Source: Xanthoparmelia taractica
Lineage: Eukaryota; Ascomycota; Lecanoromycetes; Lecanorales; Parmeliaceae
Assembly: GCA_033085395.1 (NCBI GenBank)
Contig: JANQBS010000032.1
Location: forward strand, 124,001-188,000
Length of the DNA stretch: 64,000 nucleotides
Direction of reading: 5' to 3'
Shown here one piece after another: positions 44,652 through 56,805 of the stretch; position 1 is the first letter of the stretch; every line of letters begins with the position of its first letter. The notes beneath the pieces were generated by a model. The model was not told the DNA's origin and made no database searches. It was given only the letters and a program-made list of their open reading frames with translations. The translations under genes and the position numbers were made by a program.

Positions 44652-46535
44652 CTATACCTGCCCCTCCCGCACCTCTATCTTCTCAATTACCTGCCGACAA
44701 AGCTTACTCCTCCGCCTTAACGCGCCGCCAAACTTCAGCAGCAAGAACGGCGATACCGCCATCGCCAACGTCACAAACCCCAGCAGGCTCGACGCCCAGC
44801 TTACTCCGAGCGCACTATACATTGGCTGCGCGAGCAGCGGCAGGATGGCGCCGAGTACGCTGCGCATGATGGCTGCAGAGGCGAGTGCCGAGGCGGTGAG
44901 GGTGCCGTAGCCGTCGGAGAGGTAGCTCATTAGGGCCATGAAGGTGATTTCAAGGCCCATGCCGTAGGGGATGCCGGCGAGCATGGGGATGATCCAGTGG
45001 GTAGTAGGGCGGGTTGACCATCCCTGTGATTTTCCAGGTGGAGGTTAGCGTAGTAAAGGTTGGATGGTAGGAAGGGGTTCACGTACGAGCCAGAACAGAG
45101 AAAGAGCGCATAGAGGGCCGCCGATGCAAGCGAGAGGCATGCGCCGGTATTCTTCGTTGAGAGCCCAGGGGGCATTCATCGCTTTCGCTCGCTCGAGATA
45201 GCGATCCCACCACACGACAACGAAGATGTCGAGGCAGGCGCCGATTGGCACTTTACAAGATCAGTGCCATGCACGAAAATAGGCTAGATCTTTACTACTC
45301 ACTGGGGATGAATGCAAGGGCGGAAACGCCGGCGCTCATCTGGTAAACTCCTGGTCGAGATTTTAACTCTTGGAGCTCAAAACACTGGAGTGGTTGGTGA
45401 TATTAGCCAGGAGATGATGCTTCTCACCTCCAAAGATTATCGGGTATGCTTCAAAGAATAAATAGAAGATTGCGTATATCATGGCCATGAAGAGGGAAGT
45501 AGCTAATACGATTGGCTCAGAAAACATGCGGAAAGGGCGAATGAGTGCCACTGATAGTGTTTTTGTTATGCTTTGCGGTCTTAATACAAGAGACGTCGGC
45601 TTGGCTGTCTTCCCAACCCACGTCCTGTCGGCTCGAGCACGTCGAGCGTGTAGCACGGGCCCATATGTTTCTATTCGTCTCAGTGAAAATGCCCTGGTCT
45701 CGGTAGGGAGAGCTGTACGTACCCGGAAGAAATAATAGAGGAATAAAAGATACACCAGCCAACGTTAGTGCCACCCAGTATTTGCGTCTCCATTCGACAG
45801 GCGAGACAAAGCCAGCAATGATAGGTCCGCTAGCAGGTCCAACATTAAGGACCTGGTACCTAGTCAGTCATGGTCTCATGAGAATGAGATAGAAGACTCA
45901 CTATCATAAGCACCATGATGGCTCGTCCCCGATGAGCAGGATTAGCATAGAGATCTGCACAGATTCCCCCTCCCAAAGTGTAGGGCGCAGCGGCACAAAG
46001 TCCGACGAGGAAGCGAAATACAAGGAGTGCTGGCCAGGTAGGCGCCATGGCACAGCCAACCGTGAAGGCAGTATATCCAGCAAAGGTGATGATCATTATG
46101 ATTCTTCGACCGTACATCTCGCTCAGGGGACTGAAAAGCAGAGGTCCGAATACATAACCGATCAAGAACACAGATATGGGAAGAGCATATTGTTGGTCTT
46201 CTGTGACGTGAAAGTAATTTGCAGTGTAGAAGACGGTTCCGCCTGGAAGAGAGGAGGCAATGGCTGAATTAAGGACGACAAGGAAGCATGTGCTGACGGC
46301 GAACAACTTCTTGACCTTCGCAATATGTCAGATATTTGTATAACATTCGAACGGACTGACATACCGACGACCATCCATCCGCGCTTTCCGACACGCAACT
46401 ATTGTAGTCGATGAGTGCCTTCTCATATCCATGAGCCTCTTGTGAGGAGACGGAAGAGCTTGTGGAGCGAGGCTCAAAGTCGAAATTGGGAAGACGAAAG
46501 TCGTCGACACTGGGGACGATGCTTGTTCTACACAT
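44652..46535 (-). CDS. MFS transporter, DHA1 drug/polyamine type
   Basis: Seven exons (46365-46535, 45902-46315, 45723-45852, 45428-45670, 45303-45368, 45087-45250, 44652-45023) join in phase into 519 residues with 12 membrane segments. The start is the ATG at 46535 (MCRTSIVPSVDD). Landmarks: VLNSAIASSLPGG in helix 1, SPLSEMYGRR (motif A loop), GPASGPIIAGFV (motif C), the ETYGPVLHARRARADR central loop, EEYRRMPLACIGGPL and WIIPMLAGIPYGMGLEITFM. This pattern is typical of fungal polyamine/multidrug exporters such as Tpo-like and Flu1-like proteins. Substrate unknown. The gene is intact, unlike the flanking HET and ADP-ribosylglycohydrolase genes. Confidence 0.88.
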
Positions 46536-48107
46536 TTCCGTTGAGTATTCGCGGGTCGTCACAATGAGACAAAGTTGTTGTTGACTACAACTTACTCATT
46601 CTCCTTATGTGTAGATTCATGATCATGGTACGTGCCATGCTTCCAGGTAATATTAGCTTAGGGGAGGGTTCAGTGTGTTCAACTTGCGGCTGCATTCAAG
46701 CGCTCTCGCGGTGCTCAACCCCTCACTATGAAGCTTCAAATACTTTTACCCCATGCAGATATGTGCATTAGTCTATTCTTGTGACACGGGTGGCTTGGTC
46801 AAGCTCCATCAATCTGGTGCTATCTCCGCACAAAGGCTAGAGCCGCACCCGTTCCAGGCGGTCGGTCGTCGCTGGTGGTCAATGCTGAGAGATGCAGAGA
46901 ATTGATTGGCATAAGCAGTGGCTTCGCCAGAAGCGCGTATGCACGATCTGTCGGTTGAAACCCTCCCCGGGCCCCGAGTGGAAGCATCAACGTATTCGTT
47001 TCCGTCGCATATCTCCACAATTTCGATAATGCACAGACGTTAACATCGCAGATCTAGCGTCTAAATCCTCAGTATCTTGTTGCACGGATCCGTATTTATA
47101 GTCCGGCAGCCAAACTCAATACCATTGCCACTGTCAGGCGAATGCCTCGACTTCGAATAGAATTAGCGACTTGTCGTCGATGCATGGGCAAATGTGCTTG
47201 AGGGTACTTTTACCTGTTCGAGTTGTCAGTAACTTCAACATCATCGTCTTCGGGTCGCTCAACGGCTTGGCAGTAGATCTAATCGGGATTGTGAATCTTA
47301 CCGAATCACGAAATTGAGTATATCGAATCCAGTAACTCATAGAAGACACGCCACATCTTCAGCATGAGATCGTAGACTATGACAGTGATAACATGTGCCT
47401 TGCGGTGCTGATGATGAAGACAAGGTCTTGAGATGGTGCTAAAAACCTCCTAGGCTTGAACAGGCTTTCGACGGGGCAAATAGCAAAACAGGTCACTAGG
47501 CGACATGTAGTCAGGCTGTACCTCACAATGTTGGCAGAAGGAGGGAAGCTCGAGCACGGTGAGGCATGACAAGAGAATATCTAGGCCCTCACGAAAGTCC
47601 TCACGATAGTGCAATTCTGGAGCCCAACATCGTAACTAAAAGGAGAAGGTGACTGCAGGATTGGTTAGCGCAACAGTTTGACAGAGACAGAGACAGGGAA
47701 GCATTGAATTTGATGCAAGCTGGAGCACAATGTAGCAGTGACATGAGACGACTCTAGCTCGTACCTAGTGTCTGCAAGCTAAAGTACAATCCATTTAGCG
47801 GTAGGGTACAATACAATCCGAGAAATCAGATACGGGTCCGAAGAAATGGTCGATCACGGACCACCCAATGTTCCGGTTACCGCTCAAGTCTTGAGTACTT
47901 AAGGAGATATCAACTCCTCATGCTTAGCTTCCCGTGCCCCACTGGATACTCTTTTTGAGTCGGCCCTACTGAGAAAATGCACATACCTAAGCGGCACACA
48001 AAGTGTCAGAACTCAACCAGACCTCAAGAAGCACGGCTCTCGAATTTGACCCTGTGTGTGACGTTGAGTATGATTCCATCACTGTTCGTCATACCCACCT
48101 CTCTCTA
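46536..48107. other. Gene-free accessory interval
   Basis: 1.57 kb between the MFS gene and the ADP-ribosylglycohydrolase relic. Frames at 46809-47020 and 47134-47349 are short and unrecognised. It contains the MFS promoter at its left end. Confidence 0.45.
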
Positions 48108-49143
48108 CTAGCTTGACCATTCCTGCTGGCACTTCGAGCATGCTCTTGGCCAGTAGCCCTCCAACCCACTCACTGGTATAGCCTTTATGCCATACCAAGC
48201 CCCAGGGAGCCCACCATAGACAGTAAAAACGGTATCAGCGTCATCACCTAACTTGACAACCTTCTGAGCTCCTTCTTGAGAATTCAATGTCGGGAAGACG
48301 GCCCAGAGCGCCGCCTCAAGCGTGTGCACCACATAGCCGGAGCTCTGAATCTCAGTCTCTGGCGTCTGGACGAAGCGTTTAAGATCTGTTACAAATTGCT
48401 CGTGTCTGTCATCATTGTACTTTTTGAATGTCGTACGAAGGATGGTTGAGGTGAAGGGAGACTTTTGAATGGTAGTGAGAAGTTCGGCCTTCGTAATCCC
48501 TGGCTTGGTTATGATAGGACGGATGAAGTGGGTATAGACCCAGCACGCTTCTTAGCACCTGGGATGAGGGTGCGTGGGTGTAAAGGCAAGGGCGGCAGAC
48601 TTTTGTGCCAGTACTGGGGACTGGCGCTAGATGAGCGGTATGGGAGCATAGCGTATGAGGGAGCCGTGGCCGCATGCACTCTACTGGGATTCCAACAATT
48701 CGTAAAGAAGTACATTTTCTATTTGACGAACCTCGCAAATCATTACTCTGTCGACCATGTCCTGGTAATGTTTGAGCTCCAAAGCAATGTTGTTCCGTGG
48801 CTCCCTCGTAGACGCTCCCCATACGAGTATGTCCACCGACTGCCTTGTAGCAATTCCAATATCAGACCACTTTCCCGTAGCGCTCATGTAGCCATCCTGG
48901 TACCAATTCACGCATTTTTTCATCTGATCATGAATGATTCATTGTCCATCTGTGTCCAATAGAGAATGTGCTAGGCACAGCATCGTTGCAATATCATGGA
49001 TCCATGTCCCAGGTTTCAAGCCAGATATCGCATTGAAGCGATACAATGTCACTGGAGAGAAGGTATCTGAATTGCGGAATTCGACAGGGCCGCCGAGGGC
49101 ATCGACGAAGGCGTGTACCGTAGAGAGAGCCGCATATACGTGA
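48108..49143 (-). pseudogene. ADP-ribosylglycohydrolase family pseudogene
   Basis: The family can be followed from N- to C-terminus: FVDALGGPVEFRNSDTFSPV and GTWIHDIATMLCLAHSL near 49100-48960, then TGA, WYQDGYMSATGKWSDIGIAT near 48900, a stop near 48681, GHGSLIRYAPIPLI followed by TAG near 48670-48630, and HTLEAALWAVFP with VVKLGDDADTVFTVYGG near 48325-48200. The final DDADT metal motif is intact, but the first metal site, normally TDD, reads His-Asp. At least three stops interrupt the frame and no intron removes them. The intact enzyme would remove ADP-ribose from modified targets using two Mg ions. This copy cannot be translated whole. Confidence 0.78.
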
Positions 49144-49818
49144 GGCTATAGACGCCAGTTTTTGGGTACTAAATATTAGAGAATAGGCAGTGCTGTATCC
49201 TCATCGGCTACCTGACCGGACTAGCCAGCGTTGTGGCTATGGCCGAGCTGAATGCCGGATGCTAGCTTTTAACATTAGGGATCTGGGTTTTTACTTTGTA
49301 AGACTTCAGGTTATGCATCACATACCGTATCGAAAGGATGTCTAAGGGAAAATTTATGCAACCTGCATAAAATTTGCATATTTTTTTTGGTCTCTACTAC
49401 AAGTATCTAGGTACGATTTCACTGCAGCTACTCGACTTGGTCAAAGTTCGTGAATAACATACATGTGAAGGCATGAGAATGACTGCTCGACATCGCCACC
49501 TGGACAAGCGGCTTTCGTCAAGAGATTTGCCAGCAAAGACTGCCACATTATCTTTTTCCTCCACCCGATAGAAGACTTCATCTCGCCAACGCAGGCAGGC
49601 CGATATCACAGTCCATTCCTGCTGAGTATCATTGAAAGCTTGATGATCCAGCGCAATGTGAGATATCCATCAGCCTACCACCGCAAAAGTCGAGTCGGAC
49701 ACAAAGTCAACGATGATCGATGACTGTTTTTCTCCAACTGCTTCAGGTCTATTAGAGCGGAGGCCTGGACAAGGGTTCCAGTATAGGTTTCCACAAAAGG
49801 CCACAGGGGACGACGTGA
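49144..49818. other. Intergenic, nothing recognised
   Basis: 675 bp with short frames only; upstream side of the pseudogene and 3' side of the 2EXR-like gene. Confidence 0.5.
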
Positions 49819-50880
49819 CTATTGTGCCCATTGCATAATGCAGTCCTGGACCAGTCTGTATCAGCGTGATGAAGAGAACGTGTATCTCCCCAACTTACCG
49901 AGTCTGCTTGATCCCCTTGCTGATATCCAGAGCCATCCTCTCATGCATACAAGTCATCTCTCCATACAAACACTCCACCGTCAACTCTATACACCAGGAT
50001 CTTACGTTGGATAGTCTTCGTAAAGGGTCGAGAATACCGCTGGCTAGGAAAATGTCCGCTACCTGGATATCGCCTTTGTGCCATATCTTTCTCAGGGCAT
50101 CCACCTTCGCTACTTCGGACTTCTGCATAGGCTGGATGTAGCCAGGAGCTGCTTGGTCATACCAGGTAGCCACCAAACCAATATCTAGATCCACATGATC
50201 TACCCACGAACAGCCGGCCAGCAACTCGACGAAGTCTTCGATCATGCTCGATGTACGCAAGTCATCAGTCAACTCTCGCTGAAATAAATAGGGAAGTCTC
50301 CCGCTCTCCTCATCGTACTCCCATTCCCCTTCCCCTGATACGATCCGGAATTCAGCAATAAGTAAAACCTTTGTGAATTTGGCTAGCTTTTGAGGCTTCG
50401 TGGCGCCATGTAATAGGGGTGGATCATAGACGATTTCGGCAAAGTCATCTTGCTCAGTTTCCCCGTAATAATACGCATTGAGGTTATTCTTCAGGGGTTT
50501 ATAATTCCAGGTGCCTTTACCTGGATCGACCATCACAAGGCCTGAGTACAAGACCGGAAAAGCCTCGAAATAGACCTGATGGTTCACCCTTAGGATCTCA
50601 GGATGTCGACCCAAGCTGGTGAGGTCGTCCAGATGCTCGATAGACCTTTCGGCTTTGGACTTTCGACTAATGGGACCTTCAGAGACTAATCCAAAGTATG
50701 CGCCGCTAAGAAAGCATTCATTTCCTTGCTCCTTCTCAAAGACGTAGAAGTATATCCTCAGTCTGACTTCTGTTTGCTTGGCTCAGTATCTGTTTGAGAG
50801 CTAGTCTGCTTGAGTCGCTACTCACCAGGTGGGATGACCAAGAAGGTGGATGTCAAGTTTACAGGAGAGGTGGAAGCCAT
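49819..50880 (-). CDS. 2EXR/F-box-like fungal protein
   Basis: Three exons (50826-50880, 49899-50766, 49819-49855) join in phase into 319 residues. The first intron splits the signature, restored as LVIPPVRLRIYFYVF-like (PP, then VRLRIYFYVFEKE). This is the N-terminal motif of the large fungal 2EXR/F-box-like group, in which a Leu/Pro-rich F-box-type helix precedes a variable domain. EILRVNHQVYFEAFPVLYSG follows at about residue 75, as usual in the group. The C-terminal 180 residues are variable. Function of the group is unknown; a role as adaptor of SCF ubiquitin ligases is inferred at most. Confidence 0.75.
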
Positions 50881-51536
50881 TCTGGGTATGGCCAGTTATT
50901 CTTCTGACGTGAGCGATCCCGGTCGAGAGTTTGTGGGCCAAGGTAAGTACTCCCGGTAGGGGTGTTGGATGGATGAGTACAAAACACTGGAAAGAGTGTG
51001 AAACATTTACGTGTCGCTGGCCGCCATGACGTATAGCAATAACACCTAGAACAGGACTGAACCTAGCCGAGAAGTCACGGGACCGTGAAATGCAGTGAAT
51101 TCATCCCCTGTCCATGCTATACAATCTGACCGTATGCATCATGCAATATACCATAGTTGTCTGGACAGCCTTCACACTCTGCGGTATACATTCGACATCA
51201 TAGATTATCAAGAGAAAGCATTGAGATCCATGCAGGATACACTCCCCATTCATACATTCTGAGAACCGGCGGATGTCGTATAGCTCCAAAAGCTGCAGTT
51301 TTACTCCGTGACGTGATAGCATTTATAGCACTAAGCTCATCGAATTCTAGAGCGGACCAAGCCAGTAAGCTTATGCGGATTTCAGGGCTTGTTCTGAGTA
51401 GCATTGGACGATAATATACTGAAGAAAGCCAACACTGACTTGCAAGCTTTCAGATCTCTTCCGAATGAAATATCAAAATACCTACATTGTAAAGCCAGAG
51501 ACATCTGCATCATGAAGAAATAAAAAGCCGGTCTTG
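50881..51536. other. Intergenic, nothing recognised
   Basis: 656 bp; promoter of the 2EXR-like gene at the left and 3' region of the peroxygenase gene at the right. Confidence 0.5.
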
Positions 51537-52981
51537 TCAATAAGTTCCCGTCGAGGAAAGCTTCGTGTATCCAGGATACTGAGCAAAGTCTCTAGCGAAT
51601 TGACCCTTGTCGACCGCATTCAACTTCGGGCAACCCAGTGCGTCTGTTGCCTTGTTAATCGCCGTTCCCAACGCATCCGCCGCGGCGTTATCGTCCGAAT
51701 ACAATCCAGCAAGAATGTCAGGCGACTCCATCAGCGAAAGTTCGAGGCCATAGCAAAAGGCGTTATTGCCCTGCAAAAGGTTCGAAGTAGTGTAAACGCC
51801 GCCAGTAAGGTTTTGAGGATCGATACCGGTGAACGTATTGACTTCACCGGTGTTGCCACCCACGCTGAGGAATTCCGTATGCTGTAGAGCCATTACAACT
51901 CCGTCTGTTGCGACGTAGGGAAGTGAATAATAGTCTACCGGATTCCGCTTATACCAGTTGTCTGGGAAGGACTCATGGCCGGGCGTGTATTGGAAGTTGG
52001 GATAGTCACCGGTGATAGAGTAGAAAGTCTTCAGAACGTCGCCTGTGAGAAGTCCCTCGGGGTACTCGGAAGATTTATTAGCCATGAATCGGTAAATGAA
52101 GGACCAAGCGGCGGGTGAAGCTACAATGCCGCTAAAAGGTGCGTTGAAGAAGTAAGGGTTGTTGCTAACGGATTGTTGAAAGCGGGTAGCGCGGTAGTTG
52201 TTGAGTACTTGGAGGTCGATGCTGTTCCCATTTTGCTGACCAAGCTCATATAGGGCGGTGAATTGAGGGATTCGAAGCAAATAGTCGTTGCCGCTGTTGT
52301 TGGGTAAGTATTGTACAATGTGTTTTGGGAAGAAGCAAGCCTCTTACTATTCAAAAAGATCGCCCCGAGTAACAGACACGTCACCTTCGTATCGATTGTG
52401 GGAGCCTGAAAGGCCCTGTGGCTCGCCTAACAGGCCGGCGACGGTGAGACCGGCAACTGGGCCACCAATGGAGTAGGAGGTAAGATCGCCGTCGAAGATG
52501 GCACCATAGACGGCAAGCAAGCTGGCAAGATCCGGGGCCATTCCGAAAGCAGCCCCTGTCCCGTCGATGAAGTCCTCTATTGTACCTACACCGTTGTGTG
52601 GGAGATAGCCATGATTTGCCATAGCATTCAGGCCTGGGCCTACAAACAGGGATAAGAAAGCTTCATTTCACCGTTGATGCAAGGATACTTACACGGTCCA
52701 CGCTGGTCTGTTGGTCCTGGCGCGACGAACTTGTGTTGGCCTTGGTTACTGACATATTGCTCAGCAGCGTTGAAAGGCGGCACTACACCAGGAGCCTGGC
52801 GTTTGGCATATTCAGACCCTTCGGCGACAGCGCGCTTTGCGAGCTCAGCGATATGGGGGCACGGCGAGTCCACCTGAGCCGGGTCTGCGCTTCGCTTCTG
52901 GAGGAAAGCTTCAGATAAGTGGGATGGAAAACCAGAGACTTCATATGCTGACAAGGCCAGCAGTACAAAGCGAGCCAACAT
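51537..52981 (-). CDS. Secreted heme-thiolate peroxygenase (chloroperoxidase / unspecific peroxygenase family)
   Basis: Three exons (52693-52981, 52348-52639, 51537-52293) join in phase into 445 residues. Residues 1-20 (MLARFVLLALSAYEVSG) form a signal peptide, followed by a short pro-region with a Lys-Arg site (FLQKRSAD). The heme-ligand Cys is restored across intron 1 in GPCPGLNAMANHGYLPHNG (the PCP motif, Cys about 97). The acid-base motif appears as YEGDVSVTRGD, where the Glu is the catalytic acid and EGD also coordinates Mg. Such enzymes use hydrogen peroxide to hydroxylate or halogenate organic compounds outside the cell. The length is in the range of the longer family members. The start at 52981 was chosen because only it yields a clean signal peptide. 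Confidence 0.9.
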
Positions 52982-53712
52982 AATGTACACTCGAAGATGC
53001 AACAATGTATGGTGAAGTCCAGCTGGATGGGCAGCGAACGGCTTCTACTGGGGATATAAACCGCTCTTTATCAAGCAAAGATTCCCTCTTAAGCTTTCAA
53101 TGTTCTCATGCATCATTAATTGATTGCGCCACCTACGGTTTTCTTAAAGAATGTTATGCCGCGATGATGGCCTCGGTTTCCCATCGCGTAAGATCATGGC
53201 TGCAAGCCTTTGGCTCCGTAGAGCGCACTCATACACAAATCAACCAACCGACAATGCCCGGAATCCGTTCTTTGCGAATCAGTCAACCGCGAGTCAAATA
53301 GAGCGTGGTTGATGACACCAATAAAAGGCAGGCGAAATAAAAGTATAAAGTGAGAGACTGGTAGAGAAAGAGAAAGGAGCTTAGCTGGTGTTTTAATGCT
53401 GACACTATTTTACCAAATTCAGACTACGGTCAGGCATATCCCTCCTGTGGATGATCAACGTGGCTTGCCGCTGCTTGCAGCTGCCTCTTCTGCTCCTTAT
53501 GTTGCTACCATCTATTCCCAAAATGGGACATTCTCCGGCTTGTGTTGCGCCAGTTATGGACTGGAAGTAGGTACTGTTTGTGTTAGGTCAGGTAGACTTT
53601 TTCCTTGGACGCATTGCTACCAGATTCCGAGGTCTAAGGTATACTTCTGTAGGATTCGCCACATCACACCTCCTTATTGTAATAGCCCGAAGGTCCGACA
53701 GCACCACCCTCT
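52982..53712. other. Intergenic, nothing recognised
   Basis: 731 bp; contains the peroxygenase promoter. No supported gene in either strand. Confidence 0.5.
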
Positions 53713-54327
53713 CTACGGAATAATATTCTGCATCAAGTCCACCCGGACGTGCGGCGCCACAGCCAGCACCACCGCAACCACCGCCCAAATCACCGCCCCC
53801 TTGACCAGGTAAAACACAACCGTACCCAAACCCCCCCCCCACCCCCCGCTCGCCAACCCCGTCATAGCCCTCCAAAACGCCTCCATAGACTCCTCCGGCA
53901 CGGCCTGCCCGATAGCCTGAAACGAGCAACGCAGACCGCGGTACGTGAACGAGAGGATATTATTCGGCGTGAGCGCGGAGCTGTGGCCGAGGAGGGTTCG
54001 GTGCCTGGTGGCGTACAAGTCTTCGATGGCGTTGGCGGTGGAGGAGGAAGGGGGAAAGGCCTGCCAGTCGTTGAAGACGAGGTTCCAGCCGATGAAGTCC
54101 TTCAAGGAGAGGGAGCGGCGGCGCGGGAGCGGCGATAGGTCTGAACCCTGTTGGGTGGTCTGGCTACGAATACGGATCTGGGGTCCGTGGTTGAAGGAAG
54201 CTTGGTCCACCGTGGTGGTGGTACATGCGAGATTGGAGTTTTGGGCATCTCTGCTGCAGGAGGCGGACAGAGATGTGGGGATCGCGGTGCATATGCGGAT
54301 GAGAAACGGGCCGAGAGATGTTGCCAT
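53713..54327 (-). CDS. Putative C-terminally anchored membrane protein, unknown
   Basis: A single exon of 204 residues from the ATG at 54327 (MATSLGPFLIRICTA). The open frame continues upstream to 54573 without being convincing. The middle carries LSLKDFIGWNLVFNDWQAFP and ILSFTYRGLRCSFQAIGQAV. A single strong hydrophobic segment near the C-terminus (VVFYLVKGAVIWAVVAVVLA) would anchor it. A Gly-rich turn precedes it, coded by a C10 run at 53831-53840 in which a sequencing slip could hide. No family recognised. Confidence 0.55.
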   Translation of the reverse strand: MATSLGPFLIRICTAIPTSLSASCSRDAQNSNLACTTTTVDQASFNHGPQIRIRSQTTQQGSDLSPLPRRRSLSLKDFIGWNLVFNDWQAFPPSSSTANAIEDLYATRHRTLLGHSSALTPNNILSFTYRGLRCSFQAIGQAVPEESMEAFWRAMTGLASGGWGGGLGTVVFYLVKGAVIWAVVAVVLAVAPHVRVDLMQNIIP

Positions 54328-54794
54328 CTGATCTGGACCAGCATGCTTGCAGTTTGTCGATGACGTGGTAGGAAAATCGTGATCTCTTGAGCCAATTCTG
54401 TCGATTCCCATCCCTGAATAGGATGGGAATCGTGGTTTCCTTCCATGTGTGGTGCGGCTATTACCTGCATTTGCGTCTGACCGTACGTGAGTACCGATTT
54501 GGTGATTGGCGCAAGAACAGTGATAAGAGAGATGAGAAAGGATCTTGCTGTGGTGTACTTCTATTGGCGACATTCCCCAGAAAACATTATGCGACGGGGT
54601 GCGCTTTCACTAAGGTAGCAAGTCAAAGAAGCGGTGGACAAGGAAGAGAAATCTCAGATTGTAAATTGCTGTATATGATTTATGTTCGATTCAATGCGTA
54701 GGAGCTGTAAGAGTTCGTCAGCCGGAGGATGTAGCACTACCAACGCATACCTGTCATTGCTCATCATAAGCATCTAGTGATCGTAAAGCTGCAT
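54328..54794. other. Intergenic, nothing recognised
   Basis: 467 bp upstream of the anchored protein and downstream of the HVA22-type gene. Confidence 0.5.
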
Positions 54795-55960
54795 TCAGGT
54801 ACCAGCGTCAACGCCACTGGTCTTGCGGTTGGTCACGTTCCCTGCGTCGCCCTTGGCGCCCCAAGCCCACGGCATCCAGCCACTCGCTTGCGGCTTTGCT
54901 TTCTCTCCCTTCAAGTCATCCTTCCCAATCTCTTCAAACTCCGCCTCGCTCTTACTCTTCATTAGGCCCTCTCCTAGCTGCGCACCTGCCATCCTCTTGT
55001 CTACATCCCTCTCAATGGTCGCTTCCGGGCCCAGGCCATCGGCCTCCTTGTCAAGCGCTGATAGCAATACCCTCAATCTCTCCCTCTGTGTAGACAGGTA
55101 GGTGATTTTCTCCGAAGCAGATGTCATACCCGGTGGGATCAGTTTGCCGGATTGACTGAGGTCTTCCCCCTGCAATTCCCTACTGCTAGTGCCGCTCATA
55201 GCATTTGTTGACCCTAGCGCCGCACTCAGTAGTCCATAGAAGTCGCCTGCCGGCGCCGCTAACCCCTCTCTCGCGCTAGGCAAATTGAATCTGGATAACA
55301 GATTCTGCGCGTAGTTCCCTCCATGGCCTGGCGGAGTCTCTGGCCTCGCTTTCGATTGTATTCCCAGCAGATTCTCCTTGACGAAGTCGATTGCGCGCTT
55401 GAGGTATGTGAGACCTGCGGACTTGGCACGATCGTGGGCGGAGATGATAAGGTTGTCGATGTCGTGTTCATGGTGGGCGAGGAAGGGATGGATGTGGGTT
55501 TGGTAGATAAGCCTTGCGCCTTGGGTTTGAGGGAGAACGAGGTAGCAGAGGAGGAGGAGCCGGAGAGAGGAATAGAAGGGTAGCCTGATCCTTCTCAATT
55601 TCGGGATCCAAGGGGTAAGAGAATGGGAGTATTCTTGTCTTTTGGGGAGGGGATGGTCACTTACCAAGCAAGAACAAACCATGTCCACGACTCAACTAGC
55701 GAAAAGCAGGAGAGGACAACCCAGTACATGAGCCATGGTGTCAATTGGGCAGGATCCGAGGTACGAAGGGCTTTGTACGAGGCGAATATTGGAAAGAGTA
55801 TGGTAATAATGGACCTTAAAATTGTCAGTGCAATGCTTGGAGCGGTTATGCAAGCTTTTGGGCATGAAGCAGACGGATAAAGGTGGGGAGGAGGGGTACT
55901 GCGTGGTGCTTGGTGCTGTGCTTACGAGAGCAGATTTGGGATGATATCAAACAGGCCCAT
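54795..55960 (-). CDS. TB2/DP1/HVA22 (REEP/Yop1) family ER-shaping protein
   Basis: Three exons (55926-55960, 55665-55814, 54795-55584) join in phase into 324 residues. MGLFDIIPNLLS and FPIFASYKALRTSDPAQLTP give the first hairpin; LMYWVVLSCFSLVESWTWF and, across intron 2, LAWLPFYSSLRLLLLCYLVL then PQTQGARLIYQTHIHPFLAH give the second. This is the core of Yop1/REEP proteins, which bend ER membranes. The C-terminal 200 residues are a long cytosolic tail with coiled-coil potential (STQRERLRVLLSALDKEAD) that Yop1 itself lacks, so it is the longer REEP1-4/HVA22-like form. Divergent with the TANGO2 gene. Confidence 0.87.
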
Positions 55961-56805
55961 GATGTTCGTATAGGTTCCAGTATTGACAATGTGGTAGGAT
56001 AATCTCGATCGACCGAGGAAAGAAGCAGCGTGGAGATAGGATGGTGATGTCGGAGCATGTGACGAGCGTATTGGCGCCTTGCTTGCGGATTGCTATCGAG
56101 AACAGTCCCCGCGGTCAGATGACATCTCCTAGGGCTGGCAAAAGATGGGCCTAGATTGTAGGACTTGTCTATGCGGCTAACTTCTAGCTTCGCTCGTCTG
56201 AAGCACTCCAAGTCGAGGAGAGGGAGAAAGAGAGAGAAAGAGAGAAGAAAGTTCGGTCTCCGTGATATGCTTGGACTTTATTGGAATCTGCATACGCAAT
56301 GCCAATTCACAGATTAATAAAGACAGGGACAAAATATATTGAAGTACGAATACTTGCTAGGCAGCTATGAAACGCTTCCAACCTACTTTACACCAAAATA
56401 GTCTAGTTCTAGGGCTACCCCGAGGAAGAGCCGCTCTTGACGCCCCATTTGCCGCTCTTCTCCGGCCAAGCCGGGGACTTCAAGTCATTCAAACAGAGAG
56501 AACGAATATTGACACCTAATGTTAATAAGCACAATATGTCCATGTGTGTGCTCTTCGACCTTTCATTATTGCCACGTACATCCACTCGACGGCTGCGACT
56601 TGCTTGCTCTATGCTTCGGTCAAGTCTCGAGCATCGTATCCCTTGCTCCTGCTTAAGCAATAGTCTTTCCGTAGTTTGTATTCGTGGCATTCTCTAGTCC
56701 CTGCACCTCGGCAGCTATTGGCATTGGCATACTTTTTTGGTTTGATCTCACGTGTAGCGCCGTTTGTTGCCTTCTACATGGTGTGCTGGCACGACCACCG
56801 CAAGG
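55961..56805. promoter_or_regulatory. Divergent upstream region, HVA22-type gene / TANGO2 gene
   Basis: 845 bp between two divergent start codons. It contains a purine-only AG-rich tract at about 56216-56252. No coding frame is supported. Confidence 0.45.
56216..56252 (+). repeat. AG-rich low-complexity tract
   Basis: An almost pure GA/GAAA run on the plus strand (CT on the other), typical of fungal promoters and leader regions. Confidence 0.5.

Noticed and set aside
48465..48962. Plus-strand 165-codon frame
   Set aside because: Antisense to the ADP-ribosylglycohydrolase relic; no motif.
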